Assembly (NCBI RefSeq): GCF_000262465.1
Contig: NZ_CM001489.1
Span: 3,421,899 to 3,485,898 of the forward strand
DNA: 64,000 nt
Direction: 5' to 3'
Origin: Frankia sp. QA3
GTDB taxonomy: Bacteria; Actinomycetota; Actinomycetes; Frankiales; Frankiaceae
Below, piece by piece: positions 8,850-17,225 of the stretch. The position numbers and the translations under genes were made by a program. Under the pieces are notes generated by a model. The model worked only from the letters and a program-made list of their open reading frames with translations. It was not told the DNA's origin and ran no database searches. How positions within the stretch are numbered: position 1 is the first letter of the stretch; each line of letters opens with the position of its first letter.

Positions 8850-10474
8850 CCCCTCCCGACCGGCCGGCCGCCGCCCCGCCGGTGGCGGATGGGGCGGGCG
8901 CGGCCGGGGCAGGGGCGGCCGGCGCGGGTGCGGTGATGCCGCCCGCGCGGGCCGCGGGAGGTGGGCTGTCGCGGGCGACGGTCGCGGTACTCGCCGGCAA
9001 CGCCGGCACCCTGGTACTGGGCACCGCCACCGGCGCCCTGGCGGCCCGGACGCTGGGGCCGACCGGCCGCGGGGAGCTGCTCACCCTGCAGACCTGGGCC
9101 GGCATGCTCGCGATGGTGCTCAGCCTCGGGGTCTCCCAGGCGCTGGTCACCGACGACGGGGACGACGACGGCCTGCTCGGCCCCCTGCTGGCGCACGCGG
9201 GCGCCGTGGCGGCGGCGGGCGGCGCCCTGTTCGCCGCCACCGCGGCCGGCGCGGTCGCGCGCCGCGGCGACCTGCACTGGGACGCCGTCGCGGTGGTCGG
9301 TGCGAGCTGCTTCGCCGCCGCCACCGTGGTCGGATCGAACGCGGCGGGGCTCGCGCAGCGCCGCGGGCGGATGGGCGGCGAGTTCCAGCTGGTGCGGCTG
9401 GTCCCGGCGGCGGCGACGCTCGGCGCGTTCGTCCTGTTCGCCGCGAGCGGTATGCGCGATCCCGGCCACTGGATGGTGGCGCTGGCGCTCACGGCGCTGC
9501 TGCCCCCACTCGGCTACCACCTGATCGTGCTGCGCCCCGGAAAGACCCTCGACGCCAGGAGGACCCGCGACACCGGGCAGCACAGGACCACCGGGCAGCA
9601 CAGGACCACCGGGCAGCACAGGACCACCGGGCAGCACAGGACCACCGGGCAGCACAGGACCACCGGGCGGGCTGCACGCGGCTGGCAAGGCCCTCGGCGT
9701 CCGAGGGTCGGCGCGCTGCTACCACGGCGCGCCTTCGTGCGCTGCGCGCTGGGGGCCTACGGCACGGTCGTCGGCGCCCAGCTCATCTACAAGCTCGACA
9801 TGCTGCTGGTCGCGACCTTCCGGGCGGCCGACGAGGTGGCGTTCTACGGGGTGGCGCTCGCTTTCGCCACCGCCTGCGCGACGATCTGCCAGGCGACGGG
9901 CATGGTGGTGTTCAGCCGGCTGCGCTCCATGGTCGACCCGCGCGCGCGGGCCCGCACGGTGCGCCGGACGGTCCTCGCCACGCTCGCGATCGCCACGGCG
10001 ATCGCCGGTCCGGTCGCGCTGCTCACCCCGTCGGGCATCCAGGTGGTGTATGGCGCCGACTTCGCCCCGGCGGTCGCGACCACCCGGATCCTCGTCCTCG
10101 CCGCCATCCCCCAGTCGGTCGACTACCTGCTCATTCACGTGCTGCTCGGCTTCCGCTCGGCGCGCACGGTGCTCGCCGTGCAGGTGCCGGTCGCGCTGTC
10201 GACCGTGCTGGGGCTCGCCGTCGCGTTGCACCACGGGGGGCTGCCGGGGGTGGCCGCCGTCTCCGGTGCCACCTACAGCGCCTCCGCCGCCGCGCTCTAC
10301 CTCGCCTGCACCCGCCTGCTCGCCCGCGCCGCCCGCCAGGACGAGGCCCGCCAGAACGAGGCCCGGCGCGCCGGCCTGGTCGACCTCGCGGGTCGCGCGC
10401 ACCCGGCGATCCCCGTGCCACGCACCGCCACCGACCCCACCGGCGATCCATTCCCCACTCAGGAGCGACGATGA
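8846..10474 (+). CDS. Polysaccharide flippase-like membrane protein (MOP/Wzx type)
   Basis: A 542-residue integral membrane protein of the polysaccharide transporter type, with roughly a dozen hydrophobic segments. Characteristic pieces are AARTLGPTGRGELLTLQTW near the first helices and LIYKLDMLLVATFRAADEVAFYGVA midway. Wzx proteins move lipid-linked repeat units across the cytoplasmic membrane. The N-terminal 35 residues are Ala/Gly-rich. A loop in the middle (about residues 243-272) is made of five TGQHRT units. Both ends have ATGA overlaps with neighbours. Confidence 0.8.
   Translation: MTPPDRPAAAPPVADGAGAAGAGAAGAGAVMPPARAAGGGLSRATVAVLAGNAGTLVLGTATGALAARTLGPTGRGELLTLQTWAGMLAMVLSLGVSQALVTDDGDDDGLLGPLLAHAGAVAAAGGALFAATAAGAVARRGDLHWDAVAVVGASCFAAATVVGSNAAGLAQRRGRMGGEFQLVRLVPAAATLGAFVLFAASGMRDPGHWMVALALTALLPPLGYHLIVLRPGKTLDARRTRDTGQHRTTGQHRTTGQHRTTGQHRTTGQHRTTGRAARGWQGPRRPRVGALLPRRAFVRCALGAYGTVVGAQLIYKLDMLLVATFRAADEVAFYGVALAFATACATICQATGMVVFSRLRSMVDPRARARTVRRTVLATLAIATAIAGPVALLTPSGIQVVYGADFAPAVATTRILVLAAIPQSVDYLLIHVLLGFRSARTVLAVQVPVALSTVLGLAVALHHGGLPGVAAVSGATYSASAAALYLACTRLLARAARQDEARQNEARRAGLVDLAGRAHPAIPVPRTATDPTGDPFPTQERR
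9571..9668 (+). repeat. 18-bp tandem repeat, 5 full copies plus 8 bp, in the flippase gene
   Basis: Five identical 18-bp units (9571-9660) plus the first eight bases of a sixth. Each encodes TGQHRT, giving a basic, hydrophilic loop between membrane segments. Perfect identity between copies implies recent expansion and likely copy-number variation. Confidence 0.95.
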
Positions 10475-11322
10475 CCACGACGCCGACCGGCACCCGCGAC
10501 GACCTGCCCGAGACCACGGCGCGGTACCTCGATCTCCTCCGGTCCACCCTGACCTTCGCGCTGTGGGATGGCGGGGACGGCAGCGTGTGGGAGCCGCGCG
10601 GCGGCGCCCGGCGCATCGTGGCCCGGGCCGCCCAGCGCCAGGGCGTGGAGATCGTGAAGAGAACCCGGCCCGAGGCCCGCGGCGAGGGGCGGGACTGGCC
10701 GAGACTCGCGCACACGATGACCGGCGAGCGCCGCATGCGCAACCTCCAGGAGTGCGCCGAACAGGTGATCCGCGACGGCGTCCCCGGCGACCTCATCGAG
10801 ACCGGCGTCTGGCGGGGTGGGGCGTGCATCCTGATGCGGGGGGTGCTGGCGGCCTACGGCATCAGCGACCGCACGGTCTGGGTCGCCGACTCGTTCGCCG
10901 GGCTGCCGGTGCCCGACCCGCGTTACGCGGCCGACGCCGGCGACCGCCACCACGAGTACTCCGCCCTCGTTGTCTCCGTCGACCAGGTGCGGGAGAACTT
11001 CCGCCGCTACGGCCTGCTCGACGACCAGGTCCGCTTCCTGCCGGGATGGTTCCGCGACACGCTGCCGAACGCGCCGATCGAACACCTGGCGGTGCTGCGC
11101 CTGGACGGCGACATGTACGAGAGCACCATCGACGCGCTCGGCGCGCTGTACCCGAAGCTGTCCCCCGGCGGCTACTGCATCATCGACGACTATGGGGCGG
11201 TCCCCGGCTGCCGGGCGGCCGTGGACGACTACCGGGCTGCCCACGGCGTGTCCGAGCCGATCATCAAGGTGGACTGGACGGGCGTGTACTGGCGCAGGGG
11301 CAGCGCGCCCCAACCGGCATGA
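10471..11322 (+). CDS. TylF/MycF-type sugar O-methyltransferase
   Basis: A 283-residue SAM methyltransferase of the macrocin O-methyltransferase family, which methylates deoxysugar hydroxyls with Mg2+. Family signatures are NLQECAEQVIRDGVPGDLIE followed by TGVWRGGACILMRGVL (SAM site, about residue 110), WVADSFAGLP, and LRLDGDMYESTIDAL with the metal-binding IIDDYG. Start ATG is preceded by AGGAG and overlaps the flippase stop. It implies an O-methylated sugar in the glycan made by this operon. Confidence 0.88.
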   Translation: MTTTPTGTRDDLPETTARYLDLLRSTLTFALWDGGDGSVWEPRGGARRIVARAAQRQGVEIVKRTRPEARGEGRDWPRLAHTMTGERRMRNLQECAEQVIRDGVPGDLIETGVWRGGACILMRGVLAAYGISDRTVWVADSFAGLPVPDPRYAADAGDRHHEYSALVVSVDQVRENFRRYGLLDDQVRFLPGWFRDTLPNAPIEHLAVLRLDGDMYESTIDALGALYPKLSPGGYCIIDDYGAVPGCRAAVDDYRAAHGVSEPIIKVDWTGVYWRRGSAPQPA

Positions 11323-11996
11323 GCCGCCCCGGCGGGCCACCGTACGACGCCCGGCCGGTCGTGCCCCGCGAGGCGGCCGACCGACATCGGCCGTGGACGG
11401 TGCTGATGGTCTGCACCGGCAATCTCTGCCGCTCGCCGCTGGCCGAGCACCTTGCGGCGGCCCACTTCACCGCCGCGGCCGACGCGGCGCCCGTGTTCCA
11501 CAGCGCCGGGGTGCACGCGCAGCCGGCGGCCCCGATGCACCCGCACGCCGCGGCGCTGCTGCGCGCGCGGGGCGTGGACCCCGGGGCGTTTCGCACCCGG
11601 CCGCTGACCGCGGAGCTGGTCGGTGCCAGCGACCTGGTCCTGAGCTCAACCCGGGCGCACCGCTCGGCGGTGGTCACCCTCGCGCCGCGTGCCCTGCGCC
11701 GGACCTTCACCGTGCGCGAGTTCGGGCGGCTGACCTCCGCGGTGCGCCTCGCGGACATCCCGCCGGGTGAGCTGCGCACGGCCGGGGAGTACCTGACCGA
11801 GGCCGCCTGGCGCGCCCGTGCCGCGGGCCATATCGTGCCGGCCTCGGTCGACGACCTGACCGATCCGCTCGAGGGCGGTCGGGATGCGTTCGAGACCTGC
11901 GCCCGGATGATCGACGAAGCGCTGTCGGGTCCGATGGCGTTGCTCGCCGAGGCGTGCCGTGCCCAGCCGGTCGGACGGGCGCCAGCGACGGGATGA
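11319..11996 (+). CDS. Low-molecular-weight protein tyrosine phosphatase
   Basis: A 225-residue LMW-PTP. The P-loop VCTGNLCRSPLAEH (residues 31-44) provides the nucleophilic Cys and the Arg of CX5R; DDLTDPLEGG near residue 188 supplies the general-acid Asp. It is longer than the usual 150 residues by an N-terminal extension of about 28 and a longer middle. In capsule loci such phosphatases act on tyrosine autokinases, but no kinase is visible here. ATGA overlaps at both ends put it in the operon. Confidence 0.85.
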   Translation: MSRPGGPPYDARPVVPREAADRHRPWTVLMVCTGNLCRSPLAEHLAAAHFTAAADAAPVFHSAGVHAQPAAPMHPHAAALLRARGVDPGAFRTRPLTAELVGASDLVLSSTRAHRSAVVTLAPRALRRTFTVREFGRLTSAVRLADIPPGELRTAGEYLTEAAWRARAAGHIVPASVDDLTDPLEGGRDAFETCARMIDEALSGPMALLAEACRAQPVGRAPATG

Positions 11997-13591
11997 GGAT
12001 CCTCATCGCGGACCGCTGGGTCGACGGCTTCCTCGACGAGACCCCGACGGCCGGGCAGGTACGTGTCCGGCCGTCCGTCTGGATCACGCTGGTCCCGGTG
12101 GACGGCCAGTTCTTCGTGCGGTCGGGCAGCTCCCGGGCGCTGGCCGCGTACACCCGCGAGTTCGGGGTCCGGGCGGTGGCCCGCAAGACCGTCAGCCGGC
12201 TGCGAGAACGGGACCGTAACCGGCGCTACGTGGGGGTCGGGCTGGGCACGGTCGAACCGGACCCGTCCCGGGTGGACGAGGCGTCGGCGGGCGTCCCGGC
12301 GGCCGGCTCACCCGTCGTCTTCGTCGCGCCCTGCCATCCGGCGTGCATGGAGCGGGTCGTCCTGCACCGCGACCTGATCCGCCCGGTCGACGTCCACCAG
12401 CCGGTCGAGCACGGTGCCCGGCCGGACCCGGCCACGATCGTCCACCGGGCCCGGCCGGCGACCCCGCTGCCGGCGTTCGACGACACGCTGATCGGCTGGT
12501 CGCCGATGGCCGGGATCGCGCTGGACCCGGCGGCCGTCGACCGGCTCGTCGCGTGGTTGGCGGCCGAGTGGCGCGGGGCCCGGCCGGACGACCGGCTGCT
12601 CGCCGGCGCCAGCCCGATCGCGACGAGCACGCCGGGGCGTCCGGCGGCCGGCGCCGGCCGGCCCACCGCGGCGCTGTTCGGGCTCGGCCACTACGCCAAG
12701 ACCGAGATCGTCCCGCACGTCCGCGAGCACCTCGACCTGATCCGCGTGCACGAGATCGATCCCGTGCAGATCGGAGCCCGGCGCACGGACCGCTGGTCGT
12801 GGGACACCTCGCCGCTGCCGGCCGACGACGAGCGGGCGGACGTCCTGCTGATCGCCGGCTACCACCACACCCACGCGCCGCTGGCCCACGCGGCGCTGCG
12901 CCGCGGTGCGGCAGCCGTCGTCGAGAAGCCCGTGGTCACCACCGAGGAGGACCTCGAGGAGCTGGTGAAGCTCATCGACGGCGGCGGGCGCCTGTTCGCC
13001 TGTTTCCAGCGTCGCCACTCCCCGATGAACGCCTGGCTGCGCGCCGACCTGCGCCTCGACGAGGCGCGCGAGCCGATGGTCTACAGCGCGGTGGTGTACG
13101 AGGAGCCGCTGCCCGCCCGGCACTGGTACCGCTGGCCGGCCTCGCGCACCCGGCTGGTGAGCAACGGTTGTCACTGGATCGACCACTTCCTGTGGCTCAA
13201 CGACTTCGCGCCGGTGCGCCGCGCCACGGTCACCTCCGCCCGCACGGGCACCTTCACGGTGTACGTCGAGCTCGCGAACGACGCGATCCTCTCCCTCGTG
13301 CTGACCAGCGCCGGCGGCAGCCGCTACGGCCTGCGCGAGCACACCGAGCTGCGGGCGAACGGGGTGACCGCGACCGTCGTCGACGGCGCCCGCTACACCG
13401 CCGAGGCCGGCTCGCGGATCCTGCGCCGCCGCCGGGTCAACCGGCTCGGCAGCTACCCGGCGATGTACCGCGGGATCTGCGAGCGGCTCGTCGCGGGCGC
13501 CCCGGGCGAGAGCGCGCGGGAGATCAGGGCGGTCGCCGAGCTGACGCTGCGGCTGGACGCGGCGGCGGCCCGGCAGGGGCCGGCTTCCTGA
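11993..13591 (+). CDS. Gfo/Idh/MocA-family oxidoreductase with unassigned N-terminal domain
   Basis: A 532-residue protein. From about residue 222 it is a Gfo/Idh/MocA dehydrogenase: the Rossmann entry ALFGLGHYAKTEIVPHV, then LIAGYHHTHAPLAHAAL and VVEKPVVTT, which carries the EKP motif lining the sugar site. The first 220 residues, including VVFVAPCHPACMERVVL, are not a family I recognise; they occupy the place of the zinc dehydrogenase half in two-domain oxidoreductases but are shorter. Probably oxidises or isomerises a nucleotide sugar. Last gene of the train; ATGA overlap with the phosphatase. Confidence 0.75.
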   Translation: MRILIADRWVDGFLDETPTAGQVRVRPSVWITLVPVDGQFFVRSGSSRALAAYTREFGVRAVARKTVSRLRERDRNRRYVGVGLGTVEPDPSRVDEASAGVPAAGSPVVFVAPCHPACMERVVLHRDLIRPVDVHQPVEHGARPDPATIVHRARPATPLPAFDDTLIGWSPMAGIALDPAAVDRLVAWLAAEWRGARPDDRLLAGASPIATSTPGRPAAGAGRPTAALFGLGHYAKTEIVPHVREHLDLIRVHEIDPVQIGARRTDRWSWDTSPLPADDERADVLLIAGYHHTHAPLAHAALRRGAAAVVEKPVVTTEEDLEELVKLIDGGGRLFACFQRRHSPMNAWLRADLRLDEAREPMVYSAVVYEEPLPARHWYRWPASRTRLVSNGCHWIDHFLWLNDFAPVRRATVTSARTGTFTVYVELANDAILSLVLTSAGGSRYGLREHTELRANGVTATVVDGARYTAEAGSRILRRRRVNRLGSYPAMYRGICERLVAGAPGESAREIRAVAELTLRLDAAAARQGPAS

Positions 13592-13650
13592 GCCCCGGGA
13601 TCGGGCTGAGGCCAGCCGGCTCGCGGTCACCCCCGGCAGGCGGCGGGCGG

Positions 13651-15594
13651 TCAGGAGGCCGCGAGGTCGGCCTGCACCCGGTAGCCGGCCCGCCAGGCCA
13701 CGGCGGGCGCCGGGGCGCCGCGCAGGCCGGCCGGCCACTGGCCCGGTCGCAGCGGCGGCGGGGTGGCCGACGGTGGTGCCGCCAGTGCCGGGATGGCCGC
13801 GGCGGCACCGCCCGGCGCGATGCCCGCGCCGACCAGGGCACCGGCCGCCGACGTCCCGGCGCCGGGGGGGACGGCGAGCCGGGCGGCCCACTCGCGCAGC
13901 CACCCGACGACCCGGTCGCCCGTCATCGGCCCAGCGACGAAGTAGCCCTGCACCTCGTCGCACTGCCAGTCCGCCAGCGCCTGCCAGGACCGCTGGGTCT
14001 CCACCCCCTCGGCGACGATGCGCAGCCGCAGCGCGTGGGCGAGCGAGACCGTGGAGCGTACGATCTCGGCCGCCGCCGGGTCGCGGTCGAGATCGCGCAG
14101 GAACGTGCGGTCCAGCTTCACCTCGTCCGCCGGCAGTTCGCGCAGGTAGGTCAGCGAGCAGAAGCCGGTGCCGTAGTCGTCCAGGCTGACCCGCACGCCG
14201 AAGCTGCGCAGCCCGGTCAGCGTGCGGCGGGCCGCCTCCCGGGCTTCGATGAGGCTGTCCTCGGTGACCTCGATGACCAGCGCCGACGGCGGGAGCAGGT
14301 GGCGGGCGAGCGCCGCGCGCACCACGCCGATGAAGGCCCGGTCGACGATGACCGACGCCGGGACGTTGACCGAGACGGTGAGCGGCGCTCCCCGGGCGTG
14401 CCAGCCCGCGCAGGCGGCCAGCGCCTGGTCAAGGACGTGCACGGTGAGTTTCGGCATGAGCCCCGCCCGGTCGAGCTCGGTGAGGAACACGTCGGGCAGA
14501 CGCACCCCGTCGACCGGATGGCGCCAGCGGACGAGCGCCTCGACCCCGCTGATCCGGCCGCTGCGCAGGTCCGCCTTCGGCTGGTAGCTCAGCTCGATCT
14601 GGCCGCGGTCCAGGGCCTGGCGCACCTCGGCACGCAGCAGCAGCCGCGCCCGGTTGATCGGGGGGTGCGCGCGAGCGTAGACAGCCTGCCCGCACCGGGA
14701 CCGCTTGGCGGCGTGCATCGCCTCCTCGGCGTGGCGGAACAGCTCCAGCGCCGCCCGGCCATGCTCCGGGGAACAGGCGATCCCGATGCTCGCGTCGGGC
14801 CGAACCGGGGTGCCGGCGAGGAGGACCGGCGGTTCGAGCGCCTCCCGCAGGACGGCCGCGAGCCGCTCGGCGCACGCGACCCCGCCACCGCGCAGCACCA
14901 CCGCGAAGGCGTCGCCGTCGACCCGCGCGAGCAGGGTCGAGCCGGGCAGGGCGGCGAGCAGACGCCGGCCCACGGTGACGAGCAGGCGGTCGCCCTGCTC
15001 GTGGCCGAGGGCACCGTTGACGTCGCGCATCCGGTCGAGATCGATGAGCAGGACCGCGACCGGCGTCACGGCACGCACGCGGTGGCCACCGCCGCCCAGG
15101 CTCCGGCCGACCGCGTCCAGGAAGTGCCGGCGGTCGGCGAGCCCGGTCAGCTCGTCGCCGGCCCAGCGCCGCCGCCGAGCCCGCCCGACGGCCCGCCCGA
15201 TGCCGGCGCGAGCGCGAGCGCCACCCGGCAGGACCCCGGGGATGAGGACCGCGGCGACCGCCGTGACCGCGGCAAGGGAGATCGCGGCGAGGCCCCCGGC
15301 ACCACCGGCGGAGCCGGGTAAGCCCGGCGGGCGCACGAACTCGACCACGAGCGCCAGCACGATCAGCACGGCGAGGACGACCGCAGCCGGGCGGGCGACA
15401 CCGCGGCGGCCCCGACCGGACGGGTCGGCGCCCGCCGATGGCGGCTCGACCCCAGGGTGGTCGGGCCCGCCGGCACCGACGACGGGCGGCGGCCCTTCGA
15501 GCGCGCGGCGTGACCATCCGCGACCGCCGGGTCCACGTGCCACGCCGCCGGGGCGCAACGCCGAACCACGCCGTATCCGATCCCGCCATTTCAT
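13651..15594 (-). CDS. GGDEF-EAL c-di-GMP signalling protein with degenerate GGDEF
   Basis: A 647-residue membrane-anchored signalling protein. Two hydrophobic segments occur in the first 130 residues. A GGDEF domain follows, but its signature reads VDGDAF (about residue 225) instead of GGDEF, so cyclase activity is doubtful. The EAL domain looks intact: VEALVRWRHP (about 349), DDYGTGFCSL (about 471) and VAEGVET (about 525), the acidic metal ligands of c-di-GMP phosphodiesterases. A Pro/Ala tail ends it. Start ATG has a GGGGGA ribosome site. Convergent with the glycan operon. Confidence 0.85.
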   Translation of the reverse strand: MKWRDRIRRGSALRPGGVARGPGGRGWSRRALEGPPPVVGAGGPDHPGVEPPSAGADPSGRGRRGVARPAAVVLAVLIVLALVVEFVRPPGLPGSAGGAGGLAAISLAAVTAVAAVLIPGVLPGGARARAGIGRAVGRARRRRWAGDELTGLADRRHFLDAVGRSLGGGGHRVRAVTPVAVLLIDLDRMRDVNGALGHEQGDRLLVTVGRRLLAALPGSTLLARVDGDAFAVVLRGGGVACAERLAAVLREALEPPVLLAGTPVRPDASIGIACSPEHGRAALELFRHAEEAMHAAKRSRCGQAVYARAHPPINRARLLLRAEVRQALDRGQIELSYQPKADLRSGRISGVEALVRWRHPVDGVRLPDVFLTELDRAGLMPKLTVHVLDQALAACAGWHARGAPLTVSVNVPASVIVDRAFIGVVRAALARHLLPPSALVIEVTEDSLIEAREAARRTLTGLRSFGVRVSLDDYGTGFCSLTYLRELPADEVKLDRTFLRDLDRDPAAAEIVRSTVSLAHALRLRIVAEGVETQRSWQALADWQCDEVQGYFVAGPMTGDRVVGWLREWAARLAVPPGAGTSAAGALVGAGIAPGGAAAAIPALAAPPSATPPPLRPGQWPAGLRGAPAPAVAWRAGYRVQADLAAS

Positions 15595-15958
15595 CGAATT
15601 CCCCCGAAGCCGATCCCGCAATGTCCTTGTGTCGCGCACCTGACGGGCCGTGGCTGGCCCACCCGCCACCACCTCCGCCGACCCGGCCGGCCGCACGCCC
15701 GCGCCGATCCCCGCGCTATCCGAGCGTAACGTCGCCCAGTTCGCAGGGTATCCGATGCCCGACTTTCCGCCGGCATCGGCTCAGCCGTCCGGCCTCCTCG
15801 GCACGCGCCCGCAAGGACCGGGGTCTAATGACCGGGAAGGCGTTGGCGAATTCCACCCGGCCACCCGGCGGGACCACGCCGTGGCTATTTCGTTAATCCG
15901 CTGGTCCGGCGACGGACGAGCGGACAGCCGACGGGCCGCCAGCGATAGACCCGCCCCA
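15595..15958. other. Intergenic region, 364 bp, without a recognised gene
   Basis: Lies between the start of the EAL gene and the end of the small gene of the sortase pair (both - strand). Open frames on either strand here have no homology signal or ribosome site. It should contain the EAL gene promoter; an AT-rich pocket at about 15889-15898 is the only visible candidate area. Confidence 0.5.
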
Positions 15959-16117
15959 TCAGTCACCCAGAGTGACCTGACCGTTCGGCAGCACGGTCTC
16001 CACGGCCGGGAAGACCACAAACATCAACAAGGCGACGATGGCAAGCACGGCAACGACTGCGAGCGCCAACCGGAGCCGGGGCGGACCGGGCAGGTGACGG
16101 TAGAGCCACGCGTACAT
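15959..16117 (-). CDS. Small membrane protein coupled to the sortase
   Basis: A 52-residue protein beginning MYAWLYRHLPGPPRLRLALA, then a single hydrophobic helix (about residues 18-37) and a short polar tail ending VTLGD. Its ATG lies 3 nt after the sortase stop, so translation is probably coupled. The basic N-terminus predicts the N-terminus inside and the short tail outside. Function unknown; the pairing suggests an accessory role for the sortase. Confidence 0.65.
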   Translation of the reverse strand: MYAWLYRHLPGPPRLRLALAVVAVLAIVALLMFVVFPAVETVLPNGQVTLGD

Positions 16118-16120
16118 CGC

Positions 16121-17023
16121 TCACTCCCCCCCGAGCCCCGGGGGAACCTCGGCGGACTTCGCGGCGGTGTCGACCAGCTCGCCGTACACGATCAGCCGAT
16201 GGCTCGCCGAGAACTTCGGATGACAGGTAGTCAAGGTGATCAGGTCCTTGGTCGGCGCCACTCCCGGCCGCTTCGGGACCGGATAGGTGACATCCACCCG
16301 GTTTGGCGCCACGACCTCGGAGCCAGTGACCCGGTAGCTGTAGTAACGGTCCCGCACCTCGACGACAAGGGGATCGCCAACCTTCAATTCATCAAGACGA
16401 CTAAACGGTTTTCCATACGTCGTCCGATGCCCCGAAACGACGAAGTTGCCAAGCTGGCCGGGCATGGCCGTGCCCGGAATATGGCCTGGTCCGCGACGCA
16501 GGTCCGCGGCGGCGACACCCTCCACCACGACCGGGGAATAGCCCCGGCCGAATCGCGGCACCCGCAGGATCGCCAGCCCGTCGCCGAGGTCGACCGGCGG
16601 CGGAACCGGTCGCGCCCGATCCCCTGCGGGCGCCCGCGGCGCCGGCGGCTGCCGCCAGGCCTGGTCGAGCTGGCGGTGCAGGCGGTCCTGGGTCCGCGCG
16701 GCGAACACGTCGGTGACCCAGAGCTGGTAGGCGAGGAACAGCGCGACGACGATCCCAGCCGTGATCAGCAGCTCGCCGAGTCCGCGAGCCAGCCGGCCGG
16801 CGAGCATCCGCCACCCGGCTGCGGGACCGCGTCCACCGACGGGCACCGGACCCTCGACGGGCACCGAGCTCTCCACGGGCACCGAGCTCTCCACGAGCAC
16901 CGTGGGCGCGTCGGCCGCCGGACCGGGCGGCCGGCCGGGTCCGGGTAGCCCGCCCGCCGCCGGACCGCCCGCCGCGGTTCCCTGCTCGTCTTCGGCCGCC
17001 GGGACCGAGGATGCTTCAGCCAT
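16121..17023 (-). CDS. Class E sortase
   Basis: A 300-residue transpeptidase of the actinobacterial class E type. A long Pro/Val/Glu-rich cytoplasmic N-terminus is followed by one membrane helix (about residues 82-103) and an extracellular sortase barrel. The catalytic set is visible: His in VSGHRTTYGKPF, Cys in TLTTCHPKFS and Arg in SHRLIVYGE. Class E enzymes attach LAXTG-type proteins to peptidoglycan or act on pilins. No obvious substrate gene lies nearby. The N-terminus has 18-bp repeats. Forms a two-gene unit with the 52-residue protein. Confidence 0.9.
   Translation of the reverse strand: MAEASSVPAAEDEQGTAAGGPAAGGLPGPGRPPGPAADAPTVLVESSVPVESSVPVEGPVPVGGRGPAAGWRMLAGRLARGLGELLITAGIVVALFLAYQLWVTDVFAARTQDRLHRQLDQAWRQPPAPRAPAGDRARPVPPPVDLGDGLAILRVPRFGRGYSPVVVEGVAAADLRRGPGHIPGTAMPGQLGNFVVSGHRTTYGKPFSRLDELKVGDPLVVEVRDRYYSYRVTGSEVVAPNRVDVTYPVPKRPGVAPTKDLITLTTCHPKFSASHRLIVYGELVDTAAKSAEVPPGLGGE
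16838..16905 (-). repeat. 18-bp imperfect tandem repeat in the sortase N-terminus
   Basis: About three and a half diverged 18-bp units encode a VPVESS-like hexapeptide at residues 40-62, before the membrane helix. Confidence 0.7.
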
Positions 17024-17048
17024 ATCATCACTCTATGACATCACTCAA

Positions 17049-17062
17049 CTACTTTTAGCAAT
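17049..17062. promoter_or_regulatory. CTACTTTTAGC motif upstream of the sortase gene
   Basis: CTACTTTTAGCAAT here differs by one base from the copy at about 1130. It sits in an AT-rich pocket 26 nt upstream of the sortase start, between divergent genes. Possibly a shared regulator or promoter element; no factor can be named. Confidence 0.3.
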
Positions 17063-17125
17063 CAAATCGAGAGGGTGACCGGCCGCCACGACCCCGACGC
17101 GGCGGGCCGACACCTCCACCTTGCC

Positions 17126-17153
17126 TTACAACGTGACACGATTCTGTTACTCT
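17126..17153 (+). promoter_or_regulatory. Candidate promoter of the GT2 glycosyltransferase
   Basis: TTACAA (17126-17131) and TACTCT (17148-17153) are spaced by 16 nt and match a sigma-70-type -35/-10 pair moderately. The start codon is about 70 nt downstream. The same TACTCT -10 occurs in the candidate promoter at 25494-25522. Confidence 0.4.
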
Positions 17154-17225
17154 CGGCACCCACTCGGTGGCGTTACCGCGCGACCGCCAGGACGCACGCT
17201 CCGTTCGACCGAGGCAGGGGGTCCG

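Noticed and set aside
9571..9668. Regular repeats considered as a CRISPR array
   Set aside because: Units are 18 bp with no spacers and are in frame inside a membrane protein gene.
12343..15321. A 992-residue + strand frame spanning two genes
   Set aside because: It runs through the Gfo/Idh gene in another frame and antisense through the EAL gene; composition is low complexity and no start site is supported.
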